64,000 bases of DNA from Antilocapra americana. Lineage: Eukaryota > Chordata > Mammalia > Artiodactyla > Antilocapridae. The first letter of the stretch is position 1, and every line of letters starts with the position of its first letter. Below, piece after piece: positions 44,959 to 56,620 of this stretch. The stretch is from assembly GCA_007570785.1 (NCBI GenBank), contig ML662442.1:30205681-30269680 (forward strand), read 5' to 3'. The translations under genes were made by a program, and so were the position numbers. The notes beneath the pieces are model-generated. The model searched no databases, was not told the origin of the DNA, and saw only the letters and a list, made by a program, of their open reading frames with translations.

Positions 44959-45060
44959 TCACTCATAGACGAAGAAGAGTACCATGGCCTCGGCTTCAAT
45001 GCTGCCCATAACTGCAGTCTTCACATCGTGCTTAAAGATGCCTGGGGGCGTCAAAACAGG
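44959..45060 (-). other. Short GC-rich open stretch, possible pseudogene end
   Basis: The minus strand reads GIFKHDVKTAVMGSIEAEAM followed by VLFFVYE and a stop. The upstream frame is broken. The codon-like composition and the contrast with the AT-rich surroundings suggest the end of a decayed retrocopy, but I cannot name the parent. It may be chance. Confidence 0.25.
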
Positions 45061-45275
45061 CTTTGAGCTGCTTACTTCATCATCCTTATTCTTACATATT
45101 TCAGTCCTGAAACATAAGCTTTCTTAAAGTAGGGCAACATTTTATTAATAATTATAGTTATCTGGGGCCAACTTGTAGAAGATGTGGATGTGGAATACGC
45201 AAAAACCCTGAGTAAATGGTGATTCTCGATACCAAAGAAACAATCTGAATATTTGGCCAACAGTATGCTTTCTCT

Positions 45276-45476
45276 ATGACCTCTTTGGTGGCTTAGTGAG
45301 AAAAAATCCTCCTGGCAATGCCGGAGACGCAGGTTCAATCCGAGGATTTGGAACATGCCCTGCAGAAGGAAATGGCAACCTGCTCCTGTATTCTTACCTG
45401 GGACAGAGGAGCCTGGTGGGCTACAGTCCATGAGGCAGCAAAAGAGCTGGACATGACTTAGCTACTCAACAACAAC
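45276..45476 (+). repeat. Bov-tA SINE with target-site duplication
   Basis: GGTGGCTTAGTGAGAAAAAA to CTGGACATGACTTAGCTACT and an (AAC)n tail. A perfect 11-bp repeat, ATGCTTTCTCT, lies at 45265-45275 and 45477-45487. Confidence 0.92.
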
Positions 45477-45489
45477 ATGCTTTCTCTTG

Positions 45490-45805
45490 CTTTTCCATGT
45501 GTGAACTCCCTTACATGGACTATTCTTATGCCAGCCTTCAAATGAAGAAGCAGCCTAGACTCTGCCACCAGGAAGCCTTCCTGGGTCTCTCACTTTGATC
45601 TTCTAAGACTCAGTTGGGTTTCCTTGCTATGGGTTCCTTTAATAGTCTTCTTTATGCCACAAATACAGTATTATCTCCCTGTATTACAATAGTCTGTTTT
45701 CTTGACTCTGTTCCTCATTAGATTATTAATACTCTGAAGACAGTGACACTGTCTTAGTCATCACTCTAAGACCCAACCGTGCATGGTGAATAGTCAATAA
45801 ATAAT
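45490..45805 (+). repeat. L2 LINE 3' end
   Basis: CCACCAGGAAGCCTTCCTGG, GATTATTAATACTCTGAAGA, and a GAATAGTCAATAAATAATAC terminus. Confidence 0.75.
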
Positions 45806-46959
45806 ACAGTATCTATGAACACATTTCATATTTAATAATCTCAGCAATGTTAAACAACATTGAAATTGAAATTTTTAATTTTTAAAATATGTATACTATA
45901 AGCATTCATGCTCCAGACAATGAAAATTGTTTTCTAGTTGGAATGTAGACAACAGCTGACATAAATTAATTTGGTGGCCATTTTACACATTAATACTCCA
46001 TAGCTAGGACATAAAAAGGTCAATGGCATATTGAGCCACAAAGCTGCAATTCTAAGGTCACAAGTCATTGTCCCAGTTAATTTATACGATGAGCAGAGAA
46101 TTGCTAAACTCAGTGCACACCAGCCACATTTCAATACGTGACATTGGAAATCTAGGTCATGGTGCTGTTTGTTTCACCAATCAATACATATTCAAAGTGA
46201 TAAATATTCAAAGGGATGATTCGTTTCTTGCTGTTCTGTTGGAGAAGTTTGCAAGCAAAACACTAAACAAATGCTCCCAATTGTTTCATTTGAGCACCTG
46301 AAAATGTACAACATGCTTGCTTAGCAAAATTATCCAGGAAGTCAAGAAAGCACTTTTTATTTTTGGCTGAGCAAAAAATGCAACCCTTAAAAGGACTGCT
46401 TAGGGATTTATCTACATGACTGTCATTAACACTGATGAACGATAGGTCATTAAAATTCTTTCTAGAATAATGAAGATATATTCTTTAGAGCCTTCGTGCC
46501 AAAGTGCTTTCTAAACTTCATCCATAAAAACACTAGCACAGCTGGTAGTATGTTAAGATTTTGAAGAAAACAAGAGTTAAAAAAAATTAACTAGGAGGAG
46601 TAATAAAATCTATGAGTGGGAACTTTAGAATTATAATTTGGCATTTAAATGGGTTCTGTTATTATTTTATTATCAATATGTTAAATATAAATAAAAAACA
46701 CAGAGAATAACACAATAAGGTAATCTTCAACCTGATTTAATTAGTGTTAAATGTTGCCATGTTTGTTTCAGAATTATTTTTTTTTTTTCGAGAAAGGAAA
46801 TGCTGAAATGATGAAACCGAAGTCCCCTTTCTGGTCCTGCCAGATTCCATTCCCTTCCCTCCTTTCTTAAATTTACATCTTGATACTGCTGCGTACCCTT
46901 CATGTTCATGTTTCTGTTATACATTTTCTACATGTGCATGTATTTCTTAAATAATTTTA
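45806..46959. other. Unassigned AT-rich intronic sequence
   Basis: No gene or named repeat is supported. A T run lies at about 46777-46788. Confidence 0.45.
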
Positions 46960-47232
46960 TGCATTTAGTTTTGGCTGTGCTGGGTCTTTGTTACTGCTCG
47001 GCCTTTCCTCTAGGTGCAGCAGGCAGGTGCTACTCTCCTCGTGGTGTGTGGGCTTCGCATGGTGGTGGCCTCTCTAGTTGCGGCTTCCAGGCTTTAGAGA
47101 ACACGTCAATAGTTGTGGTGCACAGGCTTAGTTGCTCCACAGCACGTGGGATCCTCCTGGACCAGGGATCCAACCTGAGTCTCCTGCTCTGGCAGGCGGA
47201 TTCTTGACCACTGAGCTGCGGGGAAGGCCCTA
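46960..47232 (-). repeat. Long CHR-type SINE
   Basis: Inverted full-length form: TTTTGGCTGTGCTGGGTCTT, TAGTTGCGGCTTCCAGGCTT, GCTTAGTTGCTCCACAGCAC, ending GATTCTTGACCACTGAGCTG. Confidence 0.88.
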
Positions 47233-47354
47233 CATATGTATGTATTTAAGTGAAAGTTTATTGTATGTACCATACATGTCATCCTTCTAGGGTTCTTTAA
47301 ACTCAACATTTTTCTAGAAATATATCCCTATCTTTTATGTAGAGAATAAATGTA

Positions 47355-47450
47355 ATATCTTTTATATATATATAATCACATATAAGAACATCATATATAT
47401 ATATGATCATATATATATATGGCATATATAAATCATATATAATAATAGAT
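47355..47450. repeat. (TA)n-rich tract with a 30-nt perfect palindrome
   Basis: Alternating TA runs. 47392-47421 reads C(AT)6 GATC (AT)6 G, which equals its own reverse complement. Confidence 0.92.
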
Positions 47451-47792
47451 AATCACATTTTATGAACATGCCACAATTTATCTAGTCTCCCACTGATAGA
47501 CACCTAAGTTGTTCCCAATTTTTCTCTAAAGAACATCCTTGTACATATGTATCTCTATAATCGGCTTGGAGTTTTTGTTTTCATTCTCTCTTTAAAGAAA
47601 TGTGGAGCATGCAAATGTGTAAAACATAGTTAAAGGTACCCTCCTAATAAAGTAAAGTAGCATTCTGGAAACAATAATTATGGCAATAACTGAGATTAGA
47701 CAGAGAAATTATTAAACAGTCTTGGTCATGTGAGTCATACATACCTTACTTCTCTAAGCATCAATAGAATGATCAATGTGTTTTTTTTTCAT

Positions 47793-48050
47793 TTTTATAA
47801 CAAATAGTTATATGATACTATGTGTCAGGCAGTGTCTATGTGCTTTACAAGTATTAATTTACTTAATCCTTATAATAACCCTGTATGGTAGGTATTTCTA
47901 TTAACTTTATTTACAGATGGCAAAGCTGGGACCTGGAGGAGTTAAGTCACTTGCCGAAAAGTTCACACAGATGAGCCAGAATTTGAACTCATGTCAATCT
48001 GGCATTAGGCTTCATACTCATTGGTACTGCACTATTTTGCCTCACTGGTT
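47793..48050 (+). repeat. MIR SINE, long copy
   Basis: ATGTGTCAGGCAGTGTCTAT, CTTAATCCTTATAATAACCC, GTTAAGTCACTTGCCGAAAA, AATTTGAACTCATGTCAATC: the near full-length MIR order. Confidence 0.88.
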
Positions 48051-48102
48051 TGTAATTATGGCACTGTCCCCAGGAGTCATTCATTTCTCATTAAAGGAGC
48101 TA

Positions 48103-48360
48103 TCATGACCTGTTGTGTCCAAACTCTCCTGCAGGGTGACCCGCAGCCAACTCCAGGGACCCAGGGACGTGCCCGTCACCCTGAAGCCGACATGCATGGT
48201 GCCCCCTGCCGTTGCCAGTGCCCAGGGGCTCAGCCGCCCAGCCCTGTGTCCACCCCTGAAGCTCCTTTGGAATGCGCATGTGTCCCATCACCATCAGTTC
48301 AGTACCAAAACGTGGTGCCTCCCTGCCTGTCTAACTGCACGACAGAGTTTCCCTTGTGAA
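48103..48360. other. GC-rich segment of unknown nature
   Basis: About 250 bp, clearly richer in GC than its flanks, open in several frames on both strands. I recognise no protein or repeat, and no splice pair frames it. Confidence 0.35.
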
Positions 48361-48599
48361 ATGTAAAATAAGGCTTTAAATCAAATTTATGGCTTAACAA
48401 AGCCTAATGATAAAAATTACTGTTACATGCTGTCCTGCTAGTTGAAGCCTCAGGCATAAGAACAATGGTCGCACATCGAGTGGGGAGAGCGAGGCGGTGG
48501 TTAGTAAATGCTTAATGAAAGAAGAGGAAACCCCTGTGCAAAGAACTGCCACGATCACGGCAGCGACTATAAAACAGAAAGGCCTTGATTCATAAGACT

Positions 48600-48985
48600 C
48601 TTGCTCACCCCCAGGGGTGGTCTGAGCAGAGAATAAAAGGACAGCGAGATAGCACCCGAGGTGAATTCAGCAAAGGGAACAAGTAGCTTTATTATTCTCG
48701 GGGCTGCATTTTCATTAAGGGCTTTCATGGGTGGTGTGATCCTTCATGGAGTTTTTCTGCAAGAACAGAACTCAGCACTCATTGCACAGAGGGTCCACAG
48801 CAAGAGTGAAGCCCCTGCACAGGGGGAGAGATCCCTGCTTGAATGAACCCCTCCTCCGCTCACGGCTTGAAGCCATAATGTCATCGTCCTTTACCAGAAC
48901 TCCAAGGGATGAGGTTAAATATTCATCAGTGAATTTGAACAAAAGGAGCGACTGACAATGGAAGTTTTAATTACTCACCTTTTAA
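48600..48985. other. Repeat-free segment, possible regulatory DNA
   Basis: Contains homeobox-like TTTTAATTACTC and GTTAAATATTCATCAG motifs, with mixed GC and AT blocks. Regulatory function is only a guess. Confidence 0.25.
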
Positions 48986-50019
48986 AGCTGAAATTTAGTA
49001 TTAGGATGTAGAATTCAAAACCATTCTCTTTCGTCAGAAAAGTGAACCAAATAAATGTGCTAATCATAAGGAAATGGAAATGGTTCACAAAAAGAACTCT
49101 AACCAATTATACCTCATATTGTGAATCCGAGGGTAGGGATGGACTATAAACAAGACGAATAATGAATATTTAAAATTGTTTTGTATTGTTTCATTCATTT
49201 TTTATTATTAAAGTCACAGAGTGGGATTAAGAAGAGGATTGAAAGCCATCCTTTACTGTTTTAGCTTAATAGCAAACAGACCTTGGTTTGGCCTCTGATG
49301 TGTATTAGTAGTATAAGTTGGTTAATGGCTCTGAACCTTAATTCCTCTATTTTAAAATGGGGACCGTCACAACAATTTTATAGGGCCTTGTAGATTAAAG
49401 GCAGTATGAGTGTCATATTTAAGCTAATATCTAATGCCAGGTATGTGCACAAGATGAGCTAGCAAGTAACGGGGTCCTGGAATCCCTGAATCCTTGAGCA
49501 GTCACACACCACACACGTGCTCAGCAAGTGTGGTGGAGACTGCATGGAGGAAGCCCAGGAAAGTGAACTCTCTTTATGTCTCATTAAGGCTTTGGCCGTA
49601 CACCCGCTGTCTCCTACACCTGTGATTGTGATGGATCGCCCTGCAGCCAGCATGTGATGTTTGTCCAGACTAGAGGCCGGCTGAGGGCTATGTCCTTGAC
49701 CTTGATGCCTCTCCACCGGGCCAGATGCGCGTCATGGTCCTCTGGATCTCACTACTTTATCTGGGAGTGGAGGCCATGTGAACATACCCTTCCCATGAAC
49801 TAGACCTGACTTTGTTTCCTGCGATGCTAGCCCACCTTTCCAGGGTGGGGGTCTCTCAGGAGGTGTTTCCAAGGTGTTCCAAGGTGACCACACTGTCTGC
49901 CCATGACAAGCAAAACATACAAGAGGAAACCACACGAAAGGGTTAAAAGAAAGCCGAGAGAAGAGACACAGCCTCAGTTTCCCCTTAACTCTTTCCAAGT
50001 CCCTCTCACTCAAGCTCCC
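48986..50019. other. Unassigned sequence
   Basis: A faint MIR-like scrap lies near 49310-49420. Two minus-strand open frames at 49459-49716 and 49732-50013 have no recognised product. Confidence 0.4.
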
Positions 50020-50165
50020 ACTTAGTCTTCATGTCCCAGGCTAAACACTCCCTCCCATGTGAAGCTTCCCCAGGTTCTCCACCCCCGCCACCCGGCACTT
50101 ATTTCTCTTTTTGACATATCCTTAACTATGCCTAGCAGAGTGATTTAGACAAATTATTGCTCAAT
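50020..50165 (+). repeat. L2 LINE relic
   Basis: CCCATGTGAAGCTTCCCCAG followed by CACTTATTTCTCTTTTTGAC resembles the L2 3' region. Confidence 0.55.
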
Positions 50166-50572
50166 GTAAGACCTTGTTATCAAGGTAAGATATCTAAATA
50201 ACACCCTTAAAATCTACTCAATCATCTGGCTCTTTTTCAGAAATGCCTAACAAAGGTTTGGAAAAATATCTAAAAGCAACTAAAAATGAATCATAATCAC
50301 ATACGGTTCTAGTGGCCGTGACTTTAAAAGTCACATGTGTGTAAAAATGACTGTATACAGGATAGGTTTCTTAACAGTAAGTTTATTTTTTTCAAAGTTA
50401 CATTTTTGCATTGATGAATAAAACAAAGTATTCTAGCTCTAGTTACAAACACAAACCTTTCTGATGCAAAAACATATACACATAATATGAAAATCTCAAC
50501 TTCTCAACATGTATTGTTCTATGTATATATTACTTTTTAAAACATGAAACAGATCTCTTATATCTTAGAAAC

Positions 50573-50604
50573 TGTTTTTGTTTGTTTGTTTGTTTGTTTT
50601 TTGA
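50573..50604. repeat. (TTTG)n microsatellite
   Basis: About five TTTG units followed by a T run. Confidence 0.9.
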
Positions 50605-52689
50605 AGCTGTCCTCTTTTATGAAGCTAAGACACACAATTTTATGTGGCACACATATACCCTACATTCTTTGAAATAGAAAACATTCCTGTGTTCTTGATA
50701 TGTCTTAAGAGAAAAAACACAATTGCTAACATTTTCTTCTTCATAAAAATATAAGGCATTAAGAGTGTGTCTTGTATTGATAGTAAGCCTGCTTAGATTT
50801 TACCATAAAGGCAATTACAACAAATGGATAAACAAAGAACTTTTCTGAAAGTTCAGGACATCGAAAACCACATACACAAAAACTGCACGCTGACTATTAA
50901 ACTCTATTGACTAAAATCTAGGTATTACAAGTTGCTCTACCTCTTAAGGAAAATAATGTGTGAGATCCAAAGAACTCCCCCAAAGTCCGTTCAGAATTGA
51001 AGAACTAGATATACATTTTGAGCATCCATTTAATATTCTTAGAACACACTGTAAAGAATACAACCACTTGCATGACTGAACACTCACTATTAAACACTGG
51101 AAGAGGAACCTGAAAATATTAAAGATGTTCAGTTGTCATATGATCAAATACGAACCAATACCATTGTCCTATAGTAGGGACATAGAAGGCTTTGGGTCAT
51201 GCCGTGACTAGAGACTCAGATCTAGTGGGCTAGAGACTCTGCCAAGTGGGCAGTTAATCATACCTACATAATGGAGCTCCAATTAAAACCCAAACACAGA
51301 GGTTCCAGTGAGTTTCCAGGATTGGTGACATATTGTCCATATTGTCACACACTGGTGCTGGGAAAGTAACATGTCTTGTCTCCATTGGCAGAAGACCATG
51401 GAAACCCTGGACTTGGTACTTCTTTAGGATTCTGTCCCTTAGTTGATTCTAAATTGTATCCTTTTCTTGTAATAACTATAACCATGAATGTAATAGCTTT
51501 CAGGGAGTTCTGTGAGGCTTAATACATTTCTGAAACTGGCAGTGGTTTGGGGAATCACAGTTCCATCTGTGAACTGCAATTGGCCTCAGGAGTGAGGGTG
51601 TCCTTGTGTGGACTCAAAACTTTCTCGTTTGGACTAAACGCTCACACTGGTGTAAGGTAAGCATGGTGTTGAGGTTGTGGCCCTAAAACTTTGCACTAGA
51701 TTTTCCTCAAACACAAGTAAAATTGTCCCTCACTTGCTCAAGAACTTGAGCACAGTATTTGGCACGTCTCAACAAAACCAGAACCCAGAAACCCTCGAGG
51801 TCTGAATTAAAATTAAAACGAGTGTCCTTTCCAGGTGATTTTAAACAATGTATGTGATTAGTTGTGGTCTTTAAAGAGTATTACAACTTTTCACTTTCAA
51901 CCTACATTTTCCATCATTATAAAGATATCACTTACAATGGGAAATACTGTTCATCAGCTCAAAATGGTTAATGATAGACTGGCTGTGTGTGTATGGGAGG
52001 AGGGGAGATAGTGGATGCTTTGATTTGAAATTATTTAAAGCAGTCGTAATGAAATGATGGATTAATACAAATCTATTTTCCCGTGGCGAGTCTGCAGAGA
52101 GGAAGATGTATTTGTCCTTTTTAATGACAAGACTATTTTCCTTTTCTTCATCCCATTTTGTGAAAAGTGACCCTATTTGCCTTCTGAAGGTTTCCTGTAA
52201 CTGGCTCTGATGCCTCCCGACATTAGCAGATGAATCTGTCAGCTTTGTGAATTTTGTTTTGAACAAAGAGCTGTGTAGTGGCTAATGACACACGATGTGA
52301 GGGGGAGAGGCCAGAGCAGCCTTGCCTCCGGACTCCTGCCACTTGCTGAGCATATTCAAAAGACAACATGACAGAAGGTGCCAGGCTGAACTCTTGAGAG
52401 CTGACCTTGAGCTCTGACATGAGAGCATCCGTCATGGTGGACACACAGGTGAGACCCGACACGGGAAATTAGCAAGAGGAGCATCAGTGGCCCAGAAGCC
52501 TGGCTAAGCAGAAAGCTGGCAGCCTCCCCTTTCCGCGCTCCCATCTCCCATCCCAAATGTCAAGCACAGATCTACCAAGGCCACTTCTGCTACCTGACAT
52601 TTATTTTTCATTGAACAGCATTTGTCAGGACAAGGCCAGAGGCACCATATACTTACTCTCTCATTTAACTGCCACGCTCTATTCTAGGT
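50605..52689. other. Repeat-poor intronic sequence
   Basis: No repeat recognised across about 2 kb. The minus-strand open frame at 51928-52266 (112 codons, containing FRRQIGSLFTKWDEEKENSL) has no recognised homologue and no clear splice framing. Confidence 0.4.
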
Positions 52690-52885
52690 TAAAAGCGTGG
52701 CATCAGAGAGACCTGCGTTAAAGTACTGACTCTGTCACTTAACTGGCTGTGTCACCTTGAGAAAGTTTACTCATTTACAAAAGGGGAAGAACACCACTTA
52801 GTTGCAAGTGTTGCTGCACCAATTAAATGAGAAAATGTATGTAACATTTCTGGCTTCCAGTAAATACTCCGTGAATGACAGTTCT
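52690..52885 (+). repeat. MIR SINE
   Basis: AAAGCGTGGCATCAGAGAGA, GGCTGTGTCACCTTGAGAAA, TTAAATGAGAAAATGTATG. Confidence 0.8.
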
Positions 52886-54004
52886 GCTATTAACAGCCTT
52901 GTGAAGAAGCTATTTTTCAGATCATGAAATCGGGTTCTGAAGAAGTTTAAGCAATTTGTCCAAGGTCTGTCCTGATTTTTATTGCAAAGCATTCACTGTT
53001 CTAAGAAAGATGATTTTTGTTTACAAGGTATGTTTACTGAAACAAATCAGAAAATGTTTTTTATATATATAATCTTTCTGAAATTAAGTTCAGTAGAAAC
53101 AGACAGCGTCTTCTGAGCAATGCAATAATGGTATGCAATGTATATTTTAAAAATACATAGATACACATACATATATTTTGAAATATATTTCTATCTGAAA
53201 ATACTGAAGAATATATTCATGGAATTAAAGAATTTCCACTCTACTAACCTAATGGAAATGAGCACCATAGCACCCAGATTATCATCTTAAAAGTTTCCAC
53301 CAAAAGAAATAATAATCTTGGGGAAACGATTGATTGCAGATCTGGGTCAGGAAATGTAATACAAGTCAAACCTGGTACATTTCCTTATACAAAAGAGCAA
53401 GGAAACAATAAAAAAAAAACTACTTCAGTTGTGTCAGAAGGACTCAGAGGCCAACTTGAAGTGTCTTTCATATAAAAATAATGGAAATGGATTTAAATGC
53501 ATCAGGTACATTTAAATCCACGAGTTCATAAGAATCCAAAAAAAAAAAAAAAAACCCAGCAATAACAAAAATCACAACCAAACAGATTTAAAAAACTAAC
53601 TGATCACTATTGGAAGATAGTAGTAAACCAATTCATTATTTTGAAGATTGGTAAAGGGAAAGAATCAAGTTTTCTGCACAAGGATTATTATATGAACAAT
53701 GCCACTAGGTAGCTAATATTTAGTAGATGAAGGGAGATTATTCTTTATGGTATTATTCTAGCTAATGAAGAGGAAATAAGAAAATTAGAATACCATTATT
53801 TTTGTACTCTCTAATGAACTAATGGATATATGCCTTGAAGCTTAAGCTACTGGCATTTTAAAGAGGCAATGAATGTTTTATGTACTTCCAGATAGAGGAA
53901 CAAAACACTACCTATGGAAAAAAAAGAAACCAAACCTGATCGAGTCTCAGGACTTAACTATACCAATTTCTCAAATATAGAGGTCACAAAAATATCTGTT
54001 GACA
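52886..54004. other. Unassigned AT-rich sequence
   Basis: A runs at 53410-53418 and 53538-53553. No gene. Confidence 0.45.
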
Positions 54005-54205
54005 CTGCTATATTTAAAACGGATAACCAACAAGGACCTACTGTGTAGCACATGGAACTCTGGTCAGTGTTATGTGGCAGCCTGGATGGGAAGGGAGTTT
54101 GGATACATGTATTTGTTAGCTGAATCCCTTCACTGTTCATCTGAGACTATCACAACATTATTAATCAGCTATACCCCAATACAGAACAAAAAGTTAAAAA
54201 TATAT
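54005..54205 (+). mobile_element. L1 3' end
   Basis: AACAAGGACCTACTGTGTAG, GTGGCAGCCTGGATGGGAAG, CTATACCCCAATACAGAACA; the same subfamily as 13752-13968. Confidence 0.88.
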
Positions 54206-54244
54206 GTGTTAAATTGCTCTAGAAAGATTCAATTAGCAAAAGTC

Positions 54245-54430
54245 CATATTGAAGGCGGGAGGAGAAGGGGACAACAGAGGATGAGATGGTTGGATGGCAT
54301 CAGCAACTCAATGGACATAAGTTGAGCAAACTCCGGGAGCTGGTGATGGACAGGGAGGCCTGGCGTGCTGCAGTCCATGGGGTTGCAAAGAGTCGGACAT
54401 GACTGAGCAAACTGAACTGAACTGAACTGC
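54245..54430 (+). mobile_element. BovB/Bov-A2 3' end
   Basis: GGAGGAGAAGGGGACAACAG to GAGTCGGACATGACTGAGCA and the (GAACT)n tail. Confidence 0.92.
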
Positions 54431-54499
54431 TACTGTGGCATATACTGTAGGAGAGTTTACTCAGTTTGGCCTGGAGGATGGCAGGGACAGCAGCAACTG

Positions 54500-54605
54500 A
54501 GAATTTGTCACAAATGCAGACTCTCAGGCCAACCTGAGACTCAGAATCAGCATTTGATCAACTGCCCAGGCAATGTGTATGCATCATCGTTTGAGAAGCA
54601 GTGAT
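54500..54605 (+). repeat. MER5A-like DNA transposon fragment
   Basis: CTGAGACTCAGAATCAGCAT, then the terminal GTTTGAGAAGCAGTG. Confidence 0.6.
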
Positions 54606-54988
54606 TGTGTGGGTCATGTGATTCTCAAACAAATAAATTGCAATTAAAATGAAGTCTGTAGGTTAAAAGATATCAAGAAAAATAACCACATGTAATTTGC
54701 AGACCTTATTTGTATCCGGATGCAAACAACTGTATATCTATTAGACCGTTAGAGATGTGAACACTGACAGGATATTTGGAATTACTGTTAATTTTAAATA
54801 TGATCATGATATCACGCTTATGTTATTGGTAAGCTTTTATCTTCTGAAAACACACTGAAATGGTTAGAGATGAACTGATATAATATCTGAGATTTAATTT
54901 AAAATCATGCAGGAAGTGGGAAGTGGCAGGAGTTAAGGATAAAATAAGCCTGACTATGAGTTGAAATTTGTTGAAGCTCATAGGTGTT

Positions 54989-55189
54989 GGGCTTCCCTGG
55001 TGGCTCAGAGAGTACAGAATCCACCTGCACTGCAGGAAACCTGGGTTGGGAAGATCCCCTGGATAAGGAAGTGGCACCCACTCCAGTGTTCTTGGCTGGA
55101 GAATCCCATGGACAGAGGAGCCTGGCGGGCTGCAGTCCACGGGGTTGCAAAGAGTCGGACACGACTGAGTGACTAACACACTAACACAG
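54989..55189 (+). repeat. Bov-tA SINE with short duplication
   Basis: GGGCTTCCCTGGTGGCTCAG to GAGTCGGACACGACTGAGTG. AGGTGTT flanks it at 54982-54988 and 55190-55196. Confidence 0.93.
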
Positions 55190-55196
55190 AGGTGTT

Positions 55197-56121
55197 CACT
55201 GTACTATTGTCTACTTTCCTATACGTTTGAAAATTTTCATAATACGAAAGTTATAAAGAGAAGTTCCACTGTGAAGAGAGCGTTTAGCTGGTGGAGTAGC
55301 ACCGGCTGAATGCCTGATTCTCAGCGGTGTCTGTGTGCCTGCAGCCCTTTAAAGCATGTCACTGGTGTAGTCATATTCCCCTTGCAGTGTTTTTGAGTTG
55401 AAAGTGGTATTATCCTCTTTGACAGTCGGAGAATGCATAAGTTGGAATTCCGTTTCTTTCCTGTCCTCGTTTCAGTCTTGGAGGTCAGGAAGAACTCTAG
55501 GTGACTCACCCAGCTGAGGTTCTGGCAAGCACTTAATAGCCAGCTAAGCCTGTTCATTTCCCTGCGTTCCGTGTTTGTGGCAGTGGCACCCTTGTGCTAG
55601 TGGCCAAGATGTTCCCTGGCCTTGCTGCTTCCTTAACAGACAAAGTCTGTCTTGGTTTGGACCCCAAAAGCCTTCCTAGGGAATCTTTTGTTGGTGCATT
55701 GTAGCATCTGTACCAACCACTGAAGCTTTGTCAAGTTACTGATGGAGAAGTCATGCCTCTCAGGTCAGTGGTGCTGTGTTCAGGCAGATAGATGCTGTAA
55801 AAGTGGAGCCCTCTGCATGCAGTAACATCAGACACAATTTTAAGAGATGGCATGATCTGAATCATGACTAACAAGAACCAGGAGAGGAAACGATGGCCAA
55901 AATTAATCTAATGTCCCTGCCAGACAAAGCCTCCTGCGTCATTTGGCAAACACATTCAGAGCCACAGATATCAATCAGTAATTTCAGGTCACAGTGCAGG
56001 GAAGCCCCAGACTCTCTCACCATCCTTAACCACAGACATAAGTCTGGAATAAGCCATTTGACAAGGCTAAAATATTCGGACGCAAAAAACCAAAACAGGA
56101 TAGCCAGTGATTCAGCTGTTT
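55197..56121. other. Unassigned intronic sequence
   Basis: No gene or named repeat. Confidence 0.45.
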
Positions 56122-56339
56122 CTGCAAGCGTGCTAAGTCGTCGCTTCAGTCGTGTCAGACGCTTTGCGACCCTGTGGACAGTAGCCCGCCAGGTTCCTCA
56201 GTCCATGGAATTCTCCAGGCAAGAATACTAGAGTGGGTTGCCATGCCCTCCTCCAGGGGATCTTCCTGACCCAGGGATCAAACCCAAGTCTCCTGCATTG
56301 CAGGCAGATTCTTTTACCGCTGAGCTACCGGGGAAGCCC
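56122..56339 (-). repeat. Bov-tA SINE with imperfect duplication
   Basis: Inverted; GTGCTAAGTCGTCGCTTCAG to CTGAGCTACCGGGGAAGCC. TCAGCTGTTT (56112-56121) and TCAGTTGTTT (56340-56349) flank it. Confidence 0.93.
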
Positions 56340-56449
56340 TCAGTTGTTTTTAAGATTATGTAAATGCTTACTTCTTGATGAAATTGAATTTTTGCCATCT
56401 CTACCCCCTACATTCCCCCGCTCCCGCCCCCCGCCTCCGCCAGCTTTTC

Positions 56450-56620
56450 TAATCTGGCTCCTAACCTTGAGCGCACAGTAGAATCACTTAGGGAGCTTTT
56501 AAAATGGCCAGTTTCTGGGCTCTACCTCAGTAATTCTTTCTCCTGGCTCAGCAGGTCTGGGTAGGGCCCAGGAATCTACATTTTAAAATGCTTCCCAGAG
56601 ACTTCAGTGCTGCTTGTCAT
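56450..56620 (+). repeat. MER5A-like DNA transposon relic
   Basis: AGAATCACTTAGGGAGCTTT, CAGCAGGTCTGGGTAGGGCC, AATCTACATTTTAAAATGCT. Confidence 0.72.

Noticed and set aside
48970..48985. Splice donor AAAAG|GTGAGT on the minus strand
   Set aside because: No acceptor, open exon or SLC35F1 similarity lies upstream of it.
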